Assembly (NCBI GenBank): GCA_023425285.1
Contig: JAFACY010000065.1
Coordinates: 1-14,580 of the forward strand
Direction: 5' to 3'
From: Bacillota bacterium
GTDB taxonomy: Bacteria; Bacillota; Clostridia; Tissierellales; Sedimentibacteraceae
Length of the DNA: 14,580 nucleotides
Below the pieces are notes generated by a model. That model had not been told where the DNA came from. It saw only the letters and a list, made by a program, of their open reading frames with translations, and did not search any database. This document shows positions 6,637 through 12,957 of this stretch, piece by piece (position 1 is the first letter of the stretch; every line of letters begins with the position of its first letter). The translations under genes and the position numbers were made by a program.

Positions 6637-7152
6637 ATGATTGAGATATTATTTGGCGACAGTGCCTGCGGGAGTATTAAAATGGCACAAAGCTATGGCA
6701 AAGGGGAATATCAGACTGGAGGTGCCATCGGTGTTTTCATCAGTCATGAAGATGGCAGAAAGCCCACTAAAAAAGAGATTGATGCCATAAGGCGTGAATA
6801 TGAGGAAAGGGAAAGATCAGCTTGGGAAAGGGCCATTCCTTTGGGCGGGAGATCGTCGGATATTTATGGATTTTGGTTAATGTTAAGCATGGGTGACATT
6901 TCGGAGAATCAACCAGATGTTGAGAGAATTAAAGTCTTGGAATGCGTGTATAGTATTTTCCCGGATAGTGATGGGCGACGGACAGCACAGGAAATGATGA
7001 AAAAGGTAAATGAAAATCTTAAAGCAGTTCGGGAACGTGTAGATTTGGGAGAGACTGTCCGTATATGGTACAGCAACCAGCCTGATGAAATGTGCGGATT
7101 GTATTGGTTCATGCATCAGTTGAATCAATGGAAGGTGTCAGATAATCAGTGA
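6637..7152 (+). CDS. DUF1835-domain protein, internally deleted
   Basis: Residues 1-125 or so match the N-terminal DUF1835 domain: 'MIEILFGDSACGSIKMAQ' opening, 'FWLMLSMGDIS' strand, then an acidic helical stretch and 'ETVRIWYSNQPDEMCGLYWFMHQL'. Full-length family members run to roughly 280-300 residues and end in a DUF3658 domain. Here the frame stops at 171 residues, and the expected middle (about 100 residues) is missing. The last bases of the reading frame run straight into a recognisable DUF3658 tail in another frame (see next feature). The gene therefore looks broken, although the N-terminal domain may still be made. AAGGAG at 6627-6632 gives a clear start at ATG 6637. Function of the family is unknown. 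Confidence 0.75.
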   Translation: MIEILFGDSACGSIKMAQSYGKGEYQTGGAIGVFISHEDGRKPTKKEIDAIRREYEERERSAWERAIPLGGRSSDIYGFWLMLSMGDISENQPDVERIKVLECVYSIFPDSDGRRTAQEMMKKVNENLKAVRERVDLGETVRIWYSNQPDEMCGLYWFMHQLNQWKVSDNQ

Positions 7153-7264
7153 TTCATTGATTTCATTCCGTATAGAAGAAATGATTAGTGAAGGGAAACT
7201 CATGGTTGTGTCTGAAGCTGAGGAGGATATGCCGGTATATCATCGAAAGCTGAAAAAGTATTAG
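7144..7264 (+). pseudogene. Detached DUF3658 C-terminal tail of the DUF1835 gene
   Basis: Frame 2 from about 7144 to TAG 7262-7264 reads 'ISDSLISFRIEEMISEGKL', then a short acidic stretch and 'YHRKLKKY'. This matches the closing region of DUF1835/DUF3658 proteins (pattern 'GDSWxxxRIExMIEEnKLxIV...KxLKKx'). It follows the DUF1835 part in a different frame, with the intervening domain absent. One deletion of a length not divisible by three would explain both the missing middle and the frameshift. Confidence 0.65.
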
Positions 7265-7366
7265 TACATAAAAGATACTATCGGGATTCATTTGTATTTG
7301 TGATAGAATAAATAGTGATAACAAGGTAAATTTTTAAAATATATAAATTGAGTGGAGGATGAAGGT

Positions 7367-7837
7367 ATGAGAAGAAAGGACAGAGAAGTAACGGATAATA
7401 AAAAAATAAATGATATCATTTCTAAATGCCATTGCTGCAGGTTAGGTTTTTGTGATGACAAAGAGGTGTACATTGTTCCGTTGAATTTTGGATTTGTTGG
7501 AACGAATGGAAAGAGAACATTTTATTTTCATGGGGCCAAGGAGGGTCGTAAGATTGATTTGATTTCAAAAACACACTCTGCAGGCTTTGAACTTGATACA
7601 AATTATAAGCTTCATGAAGGGGATACGGCATGTGAATATTCTGCAAGCTTTCTGAGTATAATCGGAACAGGACGTGTGGAATTCGTTGAAGACCGGGAAG
7701 AAAAGGGAGCTGCATTGCAGGCAATTATGTTTAGTAACACAGGAAAGTCGGACTGGGGCTTTACAGACGCAATGATTAATTCAGTTTGCATATTCAAATT
7801 GGAAGTTGAAAAAATATCCTGTAAGGAACACTTGTAA
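7367..7837 (+). CDS. Nim-type pyridoxamine 5'-phosphate oxidase-fold protein
   Basis: A 156-residue split-barrel flavin-binding protein. The opening 'MRRKDREVTDNKKINDII' and 'CRLGFCDDKEVYIVPLNFGF' are hallmarks of the NimA-related group (5-nitroimidazole reductase-like PNPOx proteins). 'FYFHGAKEGRKIDLI' includes His55 at the position that contacts the cofactor or substrate in Nim proteins. 'GDTACEYSASFLSIIGTGRVEFVED' supplies the remaining barrel strands. Such proteins bind FMN or a related cofactor; only some have been shown to confer nitroimidazole resistance, so resistance is not assumed. GGAGG (7354-7358) lies 8 nt before ATG 7367. An in-frame GTG at 7352 overlaps that SD and is rejected. 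The gene ends at the hairpin at 7857-7905. Confidence 0.88.
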   Translation: MRRKDREVTDNKKINDIISKCHCCRLGFCDDKEVYIVPLNFGFVGTNGKRTFYFHGAKEGRKIDLISKTHSAGFELDTNYKLHEGDTACEYSASFLSIIGTGRVEFVEDREEKGAALQAIMFSNTGKSDWGFTDAMINSVCIFKLEVEKISCKEHL

Positions 7838-7855
7838 AATTAAGTATATCATAAA

Positions 7856-7912
7856 ATATACCCCTATAGATGAATAATGCTTGTATATTCATCTATAGGG
7901 GTATAACTTTTT
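7856..7912. terminator. Perfect 19-bp hairpin between convergent genes; conserved-loop repeat copy 2
   Basis: Arm 7857-7875 is perfectly complementary to 7887-7905 around the 11-nt loop AATGCTTGTAT. ACTTTTT follows on the plus strand, fitting an intrinsic terminator for the nim-like gene, whose stop is 19 nt upstream. The minus-strand MutS-like gene stops 5 nt from the right arm, so the hairpin can serve both convergent transcripts, although the U-tract on the minus side is poorer. The core matches the hairpin at 3161-3211. Confidence 0.8.
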
Positions 7913-9560
7913 ACCACGTCTTTGTATTTATAAATCTTTCTACCAATTCTTCAGCGGTTTCTACTATCTGTGTATCAAAATCCATGTAATGAAGCAGTTT
8001 TATTGCGTTTCTGGTTTGTGACGGTCCGTCCTTCAGCTTGTAATCAAATTGTATGCCGTCATCTGTAATATGCTCCCTGAAATGATAGTTGTCATATTCA
8101 TTTCTTAATATATTCGTAAGCTCAATATCATGAGATGCGGTTATACAGAGACAGTCTATGTCGTGCAGATATTTAAGTACAGATGTAGATGCTGCAATAC
8201 GTTCAACAGTGTTTGTTCCTTTTAAAATTTCATCTACGAAGCATATGCAGTATGTGTTCTGCACCTTATCAAGTATTCTTTTCAATGATTTTATTTCCTT
8301 GATAAAGTAACTGTCTCCCTCGGATATGCTGTCCCTTACAGCCATGGAGGTAATTATCAATGAAAATCTCAGGTCAAATCTCTTTGCGGTGCATGTGTGG
8401 ATCGTCTGAGCCAAAATGCCATTGACAGCCAATGCTTTTATAAATGTTGATTTTCCCGAAGCATTGGAGCCTGTGATTATGCTATCGTTGCCTATTTTAC
8501 CGCTGTTGGGAACAGGGTCAGACAGCATGGGATGATATAGGTCCTCAAAGCATATGGAATTTTCATCATGGAATACGGGGGTACAGTAAAAAAGCAGACT
8601 TTTTCTGAATGACAGCACGCATATTGCCATGTCAATTTCACCCATTGATTTGTACAATGTGTGAAAATCGTCGGAATACTTTAAAATCATTCTCATAGCT
8701 TTGTTGTAGCTTCGTATGTCTATGAGAAACACAATTTTTATATATTCTGCCAAAATAGCCATATCAGAAAAATCCTTCTGCAAAATGTCCGATATTTTGG
8801 TTCTCAGAGGTTTGAATATATTGTAGCTTTTTTTCAGCTCGCTGAAAAAAGGAAGTGATTCGTAGTCCTGATTTTTGAATATCTTATTTATGCATTGCAA
8901 AACAGATGAAAAGTATTTTATGGCAGAAAGTTCTCTTTCTATTTTTACTTTTGATTTGTAATACACGAAGCCGTTTAATATACATGAAAGTATGAAGCAT
9001 ATAATACCTGCTTGTGTGTTAAAGAATGTTAATAAAGCACACAGAACAGGAACAAATGTAAGAATGATATACAAAAAATCATATTTCAATGATTTTGCTT
9101 CTGCGTCAAAGATAAATGAAGCCATATCATTATAGTTATATTTTCCTGTCTTTGCTAAGAACATTTGCAGCTTAACCCTGTCATCGGGATTGTCATTCAG
9201 ATATGAAATGAGACTCTCTCTTTTTAAAAGAATATCTTCTTCGCTTTGAACATTATGAAGAGTGTCATATAGATATTCCTCTCCAACCGATGTCATGCAG
9301 GTATTGATTCTCTTAAACACCAGATTCATGTCCAGATCATCCCAGGTTATGTTGTCTATGGTATTTAGATTATCGTTATTGGCGTTTTTGTATCTGTGAT
9401 AGCTGCTGATGCTTTCAAATTCACATTTTTTCTGTTCAGGTATTTTACCGAAGGAATTAATGAGAAATAATTTCAACTTTTTAGTTGATTTTATGTGTGA
9501 CATTATTAATAAAAATATTATGATAAATCCCGTAAATATAAAAAACAATATATAGTCCAT
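7911..9560 (-). CDS. Membrane-anchored MutS-like ATPase
   Basis: A 549-residue protein with a MutS-type C-terminal ATPase. Walker A 'GSNASGKST' lies at residues 364-372. Walker B 'CFVDEILKGTNTVER' at about 440-454 corresponds to the DExxxGT signature of MutS. 'ITASHDIELTNI' at about 473-484 supplies the switch histidine. Residues 85-310 look like a shortened lever/core region. The mismatch-recognition domains of MutS1 and the Smr domain of MutS2 are absent. Hydrophobic spans at about 3-21 and a pair at 163-200 suggest membrane attachment, unlike classic repair MutS. A role in mismatch repair is therefore doubtful. ATG at 9558-9560 follows an AAAGGGG SD. A sigma-A promoter lies at 9614-9642. 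Confidence 0.85.
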   Translation of the reverse strand: MDYILFFIFTGFIIIFLLIMSHIKSTKKLKLFLINSFGKIPEQKKCEFESISSYHRYKNANNDNLNTIDNITWDDLDMNLVFKRINTCMTSVGEEYLYDTLHNVQSEEDILLKRESLISYLNDNPDDRVKLQMFLAKTGKYNYNDMASFIFDAEAKSLKYDFLYIILTFVPVLCALLTFFNTQAGIICFILSCILNGFVYYKSKVKIERELSAIKYFSSVLQCINKIFKNQDYESLPFFSELKKSYNIFKPLRTKISDILQKDFSDMAILAEYIKIVFLIDIRSYNKAMRMILKYSDDFHTLYKSMGEIDMAICVLSFRKSLLFYCTPVFHDENSICFEDLYHPMLSDPVPNSGKIGNDSIITGSNASGKSTFIKALAVNGILAQTIHTCTAKRFDLRFSLIITSMAVRDSISEGDSYFIKEIKSLKRILDKVQNTYCICFVDEILKGTNTVERIAASTSVLKYLHDIDCLCITASHDIELTNILRNEYDNYHFREHITDDGIQFDYKLKDGPSQTRNAIKLLHYMDFDTQIVETAEELVERFINTKTW

Positions 9561-9613
9561 TCAAAGCCCCTTTTATATGTGAATCAATTTTATTGTTAGT
9601 ATATCTTTATCTT

Positions 9614-9642
9614 ATTATAATCCATCAGGAAAATTATATCAA
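9614..9642 (-). promoter_or_regulatory. Sigma-A promoter of the MutS-like gene
   Basis: On the minus strand TTGATA (9642-9637) and a perfect TATAAT (9619-9614) are separated by 17 nt. This is five of six and six of six to consensus at the optimal spacing. The predicted transcript starts about 45-50 nt before the ATG at 9560. Confidence 0.8.
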
Positions 9643-9671
9643 TAAAGAACAGCGACAATTAAAGTTCTTGT

Positions 9672-9701
9672 AATTTATGTTAAAATTTGATAACATAAAT
9701 T
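9672..9701. promoter_or_regulatory. Inverted repeat 1 (operator-like dyad)
   Basis: AATTTATGTTA (9672-9682) and its exact complement TAACATAAATT (9691-9701) flank an 8-nt spacer. The right arm overlaps the -35 candidate TTGACT (9700-9705) of the plus-strand unit. Perfect 11-bp arms next to a second dyad in a divergent intergenic region suggest a regulator-binding site. The regulator is unknown. Confidence 0.55.
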
Positions 9702-9729
9702 GACTCTTATATTAATACATTAATATAAG
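9700..9729 (+). promoter_or_regulatory. Candidate promoter for the small peptide / M16 peptidase unit
   Basis: TTGACT (9700-9705) is followed at 18 nt by TATAAG (9724-9729). An alternative pair is TTGATA (9687-9692) with TATTAA (9710-9715) at 17 nt. Neither -10 is ideal and the two overlap, so the exact start is uncertain. Both lie within the double-dyad region. Confidence 0.45.
9706..9729. promoter_or_regulatory. Inverted repeat 2 (24-bp palindrome, operator-like)
   Basis: CTTATATTAAT (9706-9716) and ATTAATATAAG (9719-9729) are perfect reverse complements with a 2-nt spacer. The palindrome covers the spacer and -10 of the plus-strand promoter candidate, the usual place for a repressor operator. 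As RNA it would also form a hairpin just before the SD at 9728-9733. Confidence 0.55.
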
Positions 9730-9739
9730 GGGGATTTTT

Positions 9740-9862
9740 ATGAAAATTTTTAAAGATATAGCTTTTGTAAAGAAGCTGATAATAGTAGTTTTATTGACAA
9801 TAATAATTATTCTGTTTGTAACGGGCAGATGCAGCACCATGAGCTTAATCAGAATGTGGTAA
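9740..9862 (+). CDS. 40-residue single-span membrane peptide
   Basis: ATG 9740 follows a strong AAGGGGG SD (9727-9733) at 6 nt and opens a 40-codon frame closed by TAA 9860-9862. The peptide has a short basic N-terminal part ending in KK, then about 17 strongly hydrophobic residues (LIIVVLLTIIIILFV, about 13-27), then a short Arg- and Cys-containing tail. It could be a genuine small membrane protein or signal-anchor peptide. It could also be the surviving start of a longer secreted protein: in Bacillus the gene before the M16 peptidase is ylxY, which starts with a signal peptide. I do not recognise a family. Confidence 0.5.
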   Translation: MKIFKDIAFVKKLIIVVLLTIIIILFVTGRCSTMSLIRMW

Positions 9863-9876
9863 ATGTAAATAGGAAA

Positions 9877-9931
9877 GGGGACACATCTCTTTTTATCTAA
9901 GATAGTCTCTGGGGATAAGAGAAATGTCCCC
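9877..9931. repeat. REP-like GGGGACA...TGTCCCC palindrome
   Basis: GGGGACA (9877-9883) pairs with TGTCCCC (9925-9931). After a symmetric 2x2 internal loop, TCTCTT (9886-9891) pairs with AAGAGA (9917-9922). An inner TATC/GATA (9894-9897, 9901-9904) may form a small branch. The GGGGACA-TCTC style arms resemble REP-type repeats linked to Y1 (REP-associated) transposases in many bacteria; this is a resemblance, not proof. No transposase is in the window. It lies 13 nt before the SD of the M16 peptidase gene. Confidence 0.6.
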
Positions 9932-9953
9932 AATTGATAATAACGGAGGAAAA

Positions 9954-11234
9954 ATGATAAATAAGTACACTTTAGATAACGGACTTAGGATAGTGACGGA
10001 GCAGATTGGTTATGTTAAATCCACATCCATAGGTATATGGGTCAATGTTGGTTCTAACAACGAAACTGATGAAACGAACGGCATGTCACATTTTATAGAG
10101 CACATGCTTTTTAAGGGAACAAAAAACAGAAAAGCAAATGAAATTGCCGAAGAAGTTGACAATATAGGCGGTCAGATGAATGCCTTTACGAGCAAGGAAT
10201 GTACTTGCTTTTATGTGAAGGTGCTTGATGAAAATATAGTAGAAGCAGTTGATATACTTTCAGATATGTTTTTTAATTCCTTGTTTAAACAGGAAGAAAT
10301 AGATAAAGAAATTTCGGTTGTAATTGAAGAAATAAAAATGTATGAGGATTCTCCGGAGGATCTTGTTCACGACAAGATGACGGAAATAATATTCAGCGAC
10401 AGTCCCATGGCATACAATATTCTGGGTACGGAAGAAAATTTAAAAACCTTCACAACGGAAAAAGTGCTGAAATATATGAATGAAAAATATTCACCGCATA
10501 ATACGGTAATTGCCGTGGCGGGAAGCTTTGACGAAGAAGCATTCGTAAATTTAATCAAAGAAAAATTCAGCAAATGGCAGAATAAATTATCTGAGCACGT
10601 TGACGAGGACAGCGACTATGAGCGTAAGGTAGTCGGTATCAACAAAGATTTGGAGCAGCTTCATGTTTGCATAGGCAATAAAACAATAGGCAGACACCAT
10701 AAGGACTACCATTCATTGCTTGTATTAAATAATATTTTCGGCGGCACCATGAGCTCTCGTATATTCCAAGAAGTAAGAGAAAACAGAGGTCTGGTTTATT
10801 CCATATACTCATTTGTTTCAAATTACTCAAATTCAGGTATTTTCAGTATCTATGCGGGCATGTCCTATGACCAGATTGAGGAAGCCTTGAGAACGGTGCT
10901 GAGAGAAATGATCAGCATGAAAAACGGCAATATAACCATGAAGGAATTTAACAGAGCAAAGCAGCAGATAAAGGGTAATTACATCTTAGGACTTGAAAGT
11001 ACATCGAGCCGTATGTCTGCAATAGGGAGAAGAGAGCTTTTATTTAATGAAATTATATATCCCGAGGATGTAATCAACAGTATAAACAATGTTAAATTAG
11101 AGGATGTAATAAAGGTTGCTAATGAATTATTTGACATTGATAAACTGAGCATTACTTTTACAGGAAATTTAAACAAAAATAAAGGAATAGAAGAAACTAT
11201 CAATAAAGTACTGGGAGAAGAATATGAAGGTTAA
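9954..11234 (+). CDS. M16-family zinc metallopeptidase (MlpA/YmxG-like)
   Basis: A 426-residue peptidase of the pitrilysin/processing-peptidase family. The inverted zinc motif HxxEH is intact: H46-F-I-E49-H50 in 'GMSHFIEHMLFKGT'. The third ligand fits a Glu in 'VVIEEIKMYEDSPEDL', about 75 residues later. 'NIGGQMNAFTSKECTCFY' follows as in bacterial processing-peptidase homologues. The second half has 'RENRGLVYSIYSF', which contributes to the substrate pocket. GGAGG (9945-9949) sets ATG 9954. An in-frame ATG at 9924 falls inside the REP-like palindrome and lacks an SD. The last 11 nt overlap dut, so the two are coupled. The position next to ymxH and tepA matches B. subtilis mlpA (ymxG). Probably cytosolic. 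Confidence 0.93.
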   Translation: MINKYTLDNGLRIVTEQIGYVKSTSIGIWVNVGSNNETDETNGMSHFIEHMLFKGTKNRKANEIAEEVDNIGGQMNAFTSKECTCFYVKVLDENIVEAVDILSDMFFNSLFKQEEIDKEISVVIEEIKMYEDSPEDLVHDKMTEIIFSDSPMAYNILGTEENLKTFTTEKVLKYMNEKYSPHNTVIAVAGSFDEEAFVNLIKEKFSKWQNKLSEHVDEDSDYERKVVGINKDLEQLHVCIGNKTIGRHHKDYHSLLVLNNIFGGTMSSRIFQEVRENRGLVYSIYSFVSNYSNSGIFSIYAGMSYDQIEEALRTVLREMISMKNGNITMKEFNRAKQQIKGNYILGLESTSSRMSAIGRRELLFNEIIYPEDVINSINNVKLEDVIKVANELFDIDKLSITFTGNLNKNKGIEETINKVLGEEYEG

Positions 11235-11655
11235 AATTGTAAAAAACAATCCGTTTAATCTGCCTGCATTTGAAACAAAGGGTTCTGCGGGCGTTGATCT
11301 GCAGGCGTATGTACAGGAGCCCGTAACATTGAAGCCCATGGAAAGAATGCTGGTTCCGACAGGTATTTTTATTGAAATACCCGAAGGCTATGAAGCACAG
11401 GTAAGAGCAAGAAGCGGTCTTGCAATAAAGCATGGCATATCTCTTGTAAACGGAATAGGAACTATAGATTCCGACTACAGAGGAGAAATAAAAGTAATTT
11501 TAATTAATTTAGGTGATAAAGACTTTATAATCAATAATGGCGACAGAATTGCTCAGATGGTTTTTATAAAGCATGAAAGACCGGAATTTGAATTAGTTGA
11601 AGAATTATGTGATACCGAAAGAGGTGCAGGCGGCTTCGGCCATACGGGAGTATAG
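11224..11655 (+). CDS. dut: dUTP diphosphatase (dUTPase)
   Basis: Hydrolyses dUTP to dUMP and diphosphate, keeping uracil out of DNA and feeding thymidylate synthesis. The 143 residues are the standard size of the homotrimeric class, and all five motifs are visible: motif 1 'GSAGVDLQA' (20-28), motif 2 'RSGLA' (63-67), motif 3 'NGIGTIDSDYRGEIKV' (76-91, with the nucleotide-stacking Tyr85), motif 4 'GDRIAQMVF' (106-114) and motif 5 'RGAGGFGHTG' (133-142), the mobile lid over the phosphates. The start overlaps the M16 peptidase gene, and a GGGAGAAG SD lies inside it. Many Clostridia keep dut next to this peptidase. Confidence 0.96.
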   Translation: MKVKIVKNNPFNLPAFETKGSAGVDLQAYVQEPVTLKPMERMLVPTGIFIEIPEGYEAQVRARSGLAIKHGISLVNGIGTIDSDYRGEIKVILINLGDKDFIINNGDRIAQMVFIKHERPEFELVEELCDTERGAGGFGHTGV

Positions 11656-11681
11656 CTTTTATTGTTAAAGGGGGGAAGTAA

Positions 11682-11915
11682 ATGAAATTAAGTGAATTGT
11701 ACAGCAAAGAAATAATCAATATTGACACTGGTGAGAATTTGGGGATATTTGGTGATTGTGACTTGGTTATCGAAGAAAAAACCGGAGAAATAATAAGCTT
11801 TATATCCGGCAGCAACTCACATTTTAATATTTTCAAGGAGCCTAAGAAAAAAGAAATTTTATGGAAGAACATAAAAAAAATAGGCAGTGACATGATTATC
11901 ATAGAAAATGACTGA
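11682..11915 (+). CDS. ymxH: YlmC/YmxH-family sporulation-associated PRC-barrel protein
   Basis: A 77-residue single PRC-barrel protein. 'MKLSELYSKEIINIDTGENLG' and 'GDCDLVIEEKTGEIISFI' are the typical opening of the YlmC/YmxH family, which is nearly confined to endospore formers. The precise role is not known. Strand content is high and there is no membrane segment. A strong AAAGGGGGGAAG SD precedes ATG 11682. It follows dut by 26 nt and keeps the Bacillus association with the M16 peptidase and TepA genes. The hairpin at 11956-11986 lies downstream. Confidence 0.9.
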   Translation: MKLSELYSKEIINIDTGENLGIFGDCDLVIEEKTGEIISFISGSNSHFNIFKEPKKKEILWKNIKKIGSDMIIIEND

Positions 11916-11955
11916 TGCGTAAAACTATTTGTATAAAATAACTAAAACTTCAAAG

Positions 11956-11986
11956 AATAATCAGGATGAATAACCTGATTATTTTT
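11956..11986 (+). terminator. Hairpin with U-tract between ymxH and tepA
   Basis: AATAATCAGG (11956-11965) pairs with CCTGATTATT (11974-11983) around an 8-nt loop, and TTTTT (11982-11986) follows. This is a good intrinsic terminator for the peptidase-dut-ymxH unit. It ends only 5 nt before the SD (GGAGG, 11991-11995) of tepA. A weak promoter candidate (ATGACT 11908-11913, TATAAA 11932-11937, 18-nt spacer) lies upstream of it, so the hairpin may also act in the tepA leader. Confidence 0.75.
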
Positions 11987-12000
11987 ATGTGGAGGATTAA

Positions 12001-12867
12001 ATGAAAAAAAACAATCAAAGTTTGAACTTACAGCAGCAGTCGTTCAACAATATGGACGGAAACAGAGATTACGGCAACAATCAAGACAACAACAGAAATA
12101 ATAATCAAATGAAAGATAACAATAATAATATTTATATTAACAACACGGAGCCGGAAAATCCATTTTTGTATAACGGAAATGAGGATAACAAGGGTGATGA
12201 AGATTCCGACCAGCCCATGGAAAATCTGAAACAGGTGGGAAGTATAACGGATATAAGTCCTGTAAAGGATATTTGCTTCATAAGCATCATCGGAGAAATA
12301 GAAGGGCATACTTCCTTGCCGCCCCAAAGCAAGACGACAAAGTATGAACACATTATTCCTATGATAATAGGTGCGGAAATGGATCCTCAGATCAAGGGAA
12401 TTCTTCTGCTTATAAACACGGTTGGCGGAGATGTGGAGGCAGGTCTTGCTATATCCGAACTGATTGCAAGTATAACGAAGCCTACGGTGTCGATAGTACT
12501 GGGCGGAGGTCACAGTATAGGAACGGCTCTTGCGGTATCGGCAGAATATTCCTTTATTGCTCCCACGGGAACAATGACAATACATCCCATACGCACAAAC
12601 GGCTTTGTAATAGGAGTTCCTCAAACCTTCAGATATTTTCAGAAAATGCAGGAAAGAATTATTAATTTCATAGTTGACAATTCAAGAGTTAATAAAGAAG
12701 CATTGCTGAGCTATATGTATGATACTGATGAAATTGCTAATGATGTGGGAACCGTGCTCAATGCTCAGGAAGTTATAGACATAGGGCTTATTGACGAAAT
12801 AGGCGGATTCAGCTCGGCTATGAATGTTTTAAGAAGATTAATAGAGGAAATGGAACAGAAAAATTAG
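12001..12867 (+). CDS. tepA: ClpP-like serine protease, translocation-enhancing protein TepA family
   Basis: A 288-residue ClpP/crotonase-fold protease. The family-specific core is 'GGGHSIGTALAVSAEYSFI' (168-186), with probable nucleophile Ser172, and 'GTMTIHPIRTNGFVIGVPQTF' (190-210), with His195. 'INTVGGDVEAGLAISELI' (138-155) forms the oxyanion-side loop as in ClpP. Residues 1-60 are an Asn/Gln-rich, low-complexity tail, longer and more extreme than usual, and are probably disordered. B. subtilis TepA was linked to protein export and to spore-related processing; the place directly before ftsK/spoIIIE is the same here. GGAGG (11991-11995) precedes ATG 12001 by 5 nt. Confidence 0.9.
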   Translation: MKKNNQSLNLQQQSFNNMDGNRDYGNNQDNNRNNNQMKDNNNNIYINNTEPENPFLYNGNEDNKGDEDSDQPMENLKQVGSITDISPVKDICFISIIGEIEGHTSLPPQSKTTKYEHIIPMIIGAEMDPQIKGILLLINTVGGDVEAGLAISELIASITKPTVSIVLGGGHSIGTALAVSAEYSFIAPTGTMTIHPIRTNGFVIGVPQTFRYFQKMQERIINFIVDNSRVNKEALLSYMYDTDEIANDVGTVLNAQEVIDIGLIDEIGGFSSAMNVLRRLIEEMEQKN

Positions 12868-12892
12868 CTTTTTGTTCATAATTAAATAATTA

Positions 12893-12922
12893 TTGCGACT
12901 GTTAACAATTTTATGGTATAAT
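12893..12922 (+). promoter_or_regulatory. Extended -10 promoter of ftsK
   Basis: A perfect TATAAT (12917-12922) preceded by TG (12914-12915, TGnTATAAT) lies 18 nt after TTGCGA (12893-12898). An AT-only palindrome (ATAATTA/TAATTAT, 12878-12893) abuts the -35. This promoter would let ftsK be transcribed apart from tepA. Confidence 0.7.
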
Positions 12923-12957
12923 AAAATTTAGAAAAGTACAGGGGGACGTTGTACAAA

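Noticed and set aside
3161..7906. The two related hairpins as a CRISPR or integron attC pair
   Set aside because: Only two copies, 4.7 kb apart, with no regular spacers and no cas genes. They lack attC-type core sites and an integrase, and gene borders in between carry no such repeat.
9924..9953. In-frame ATG 9924 as start of the M16 peptidase
   Set aside because: It lies within the REP-like palindrome and lacks an SD. ATG 9954 has GGAGG and begins the conserved 'YTLDNGLRIVTE' start.
12028..12624. Long minus-strand open frame (198 codons) opposite tepA
   Set aside because: It is antisense to a clear ClpP-fold gene, has a low-quality composition with many Tyr, Cys and Arg, and shows no SD or family motifs. 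It arises from the Asn-rich and conserved codons of tepA.
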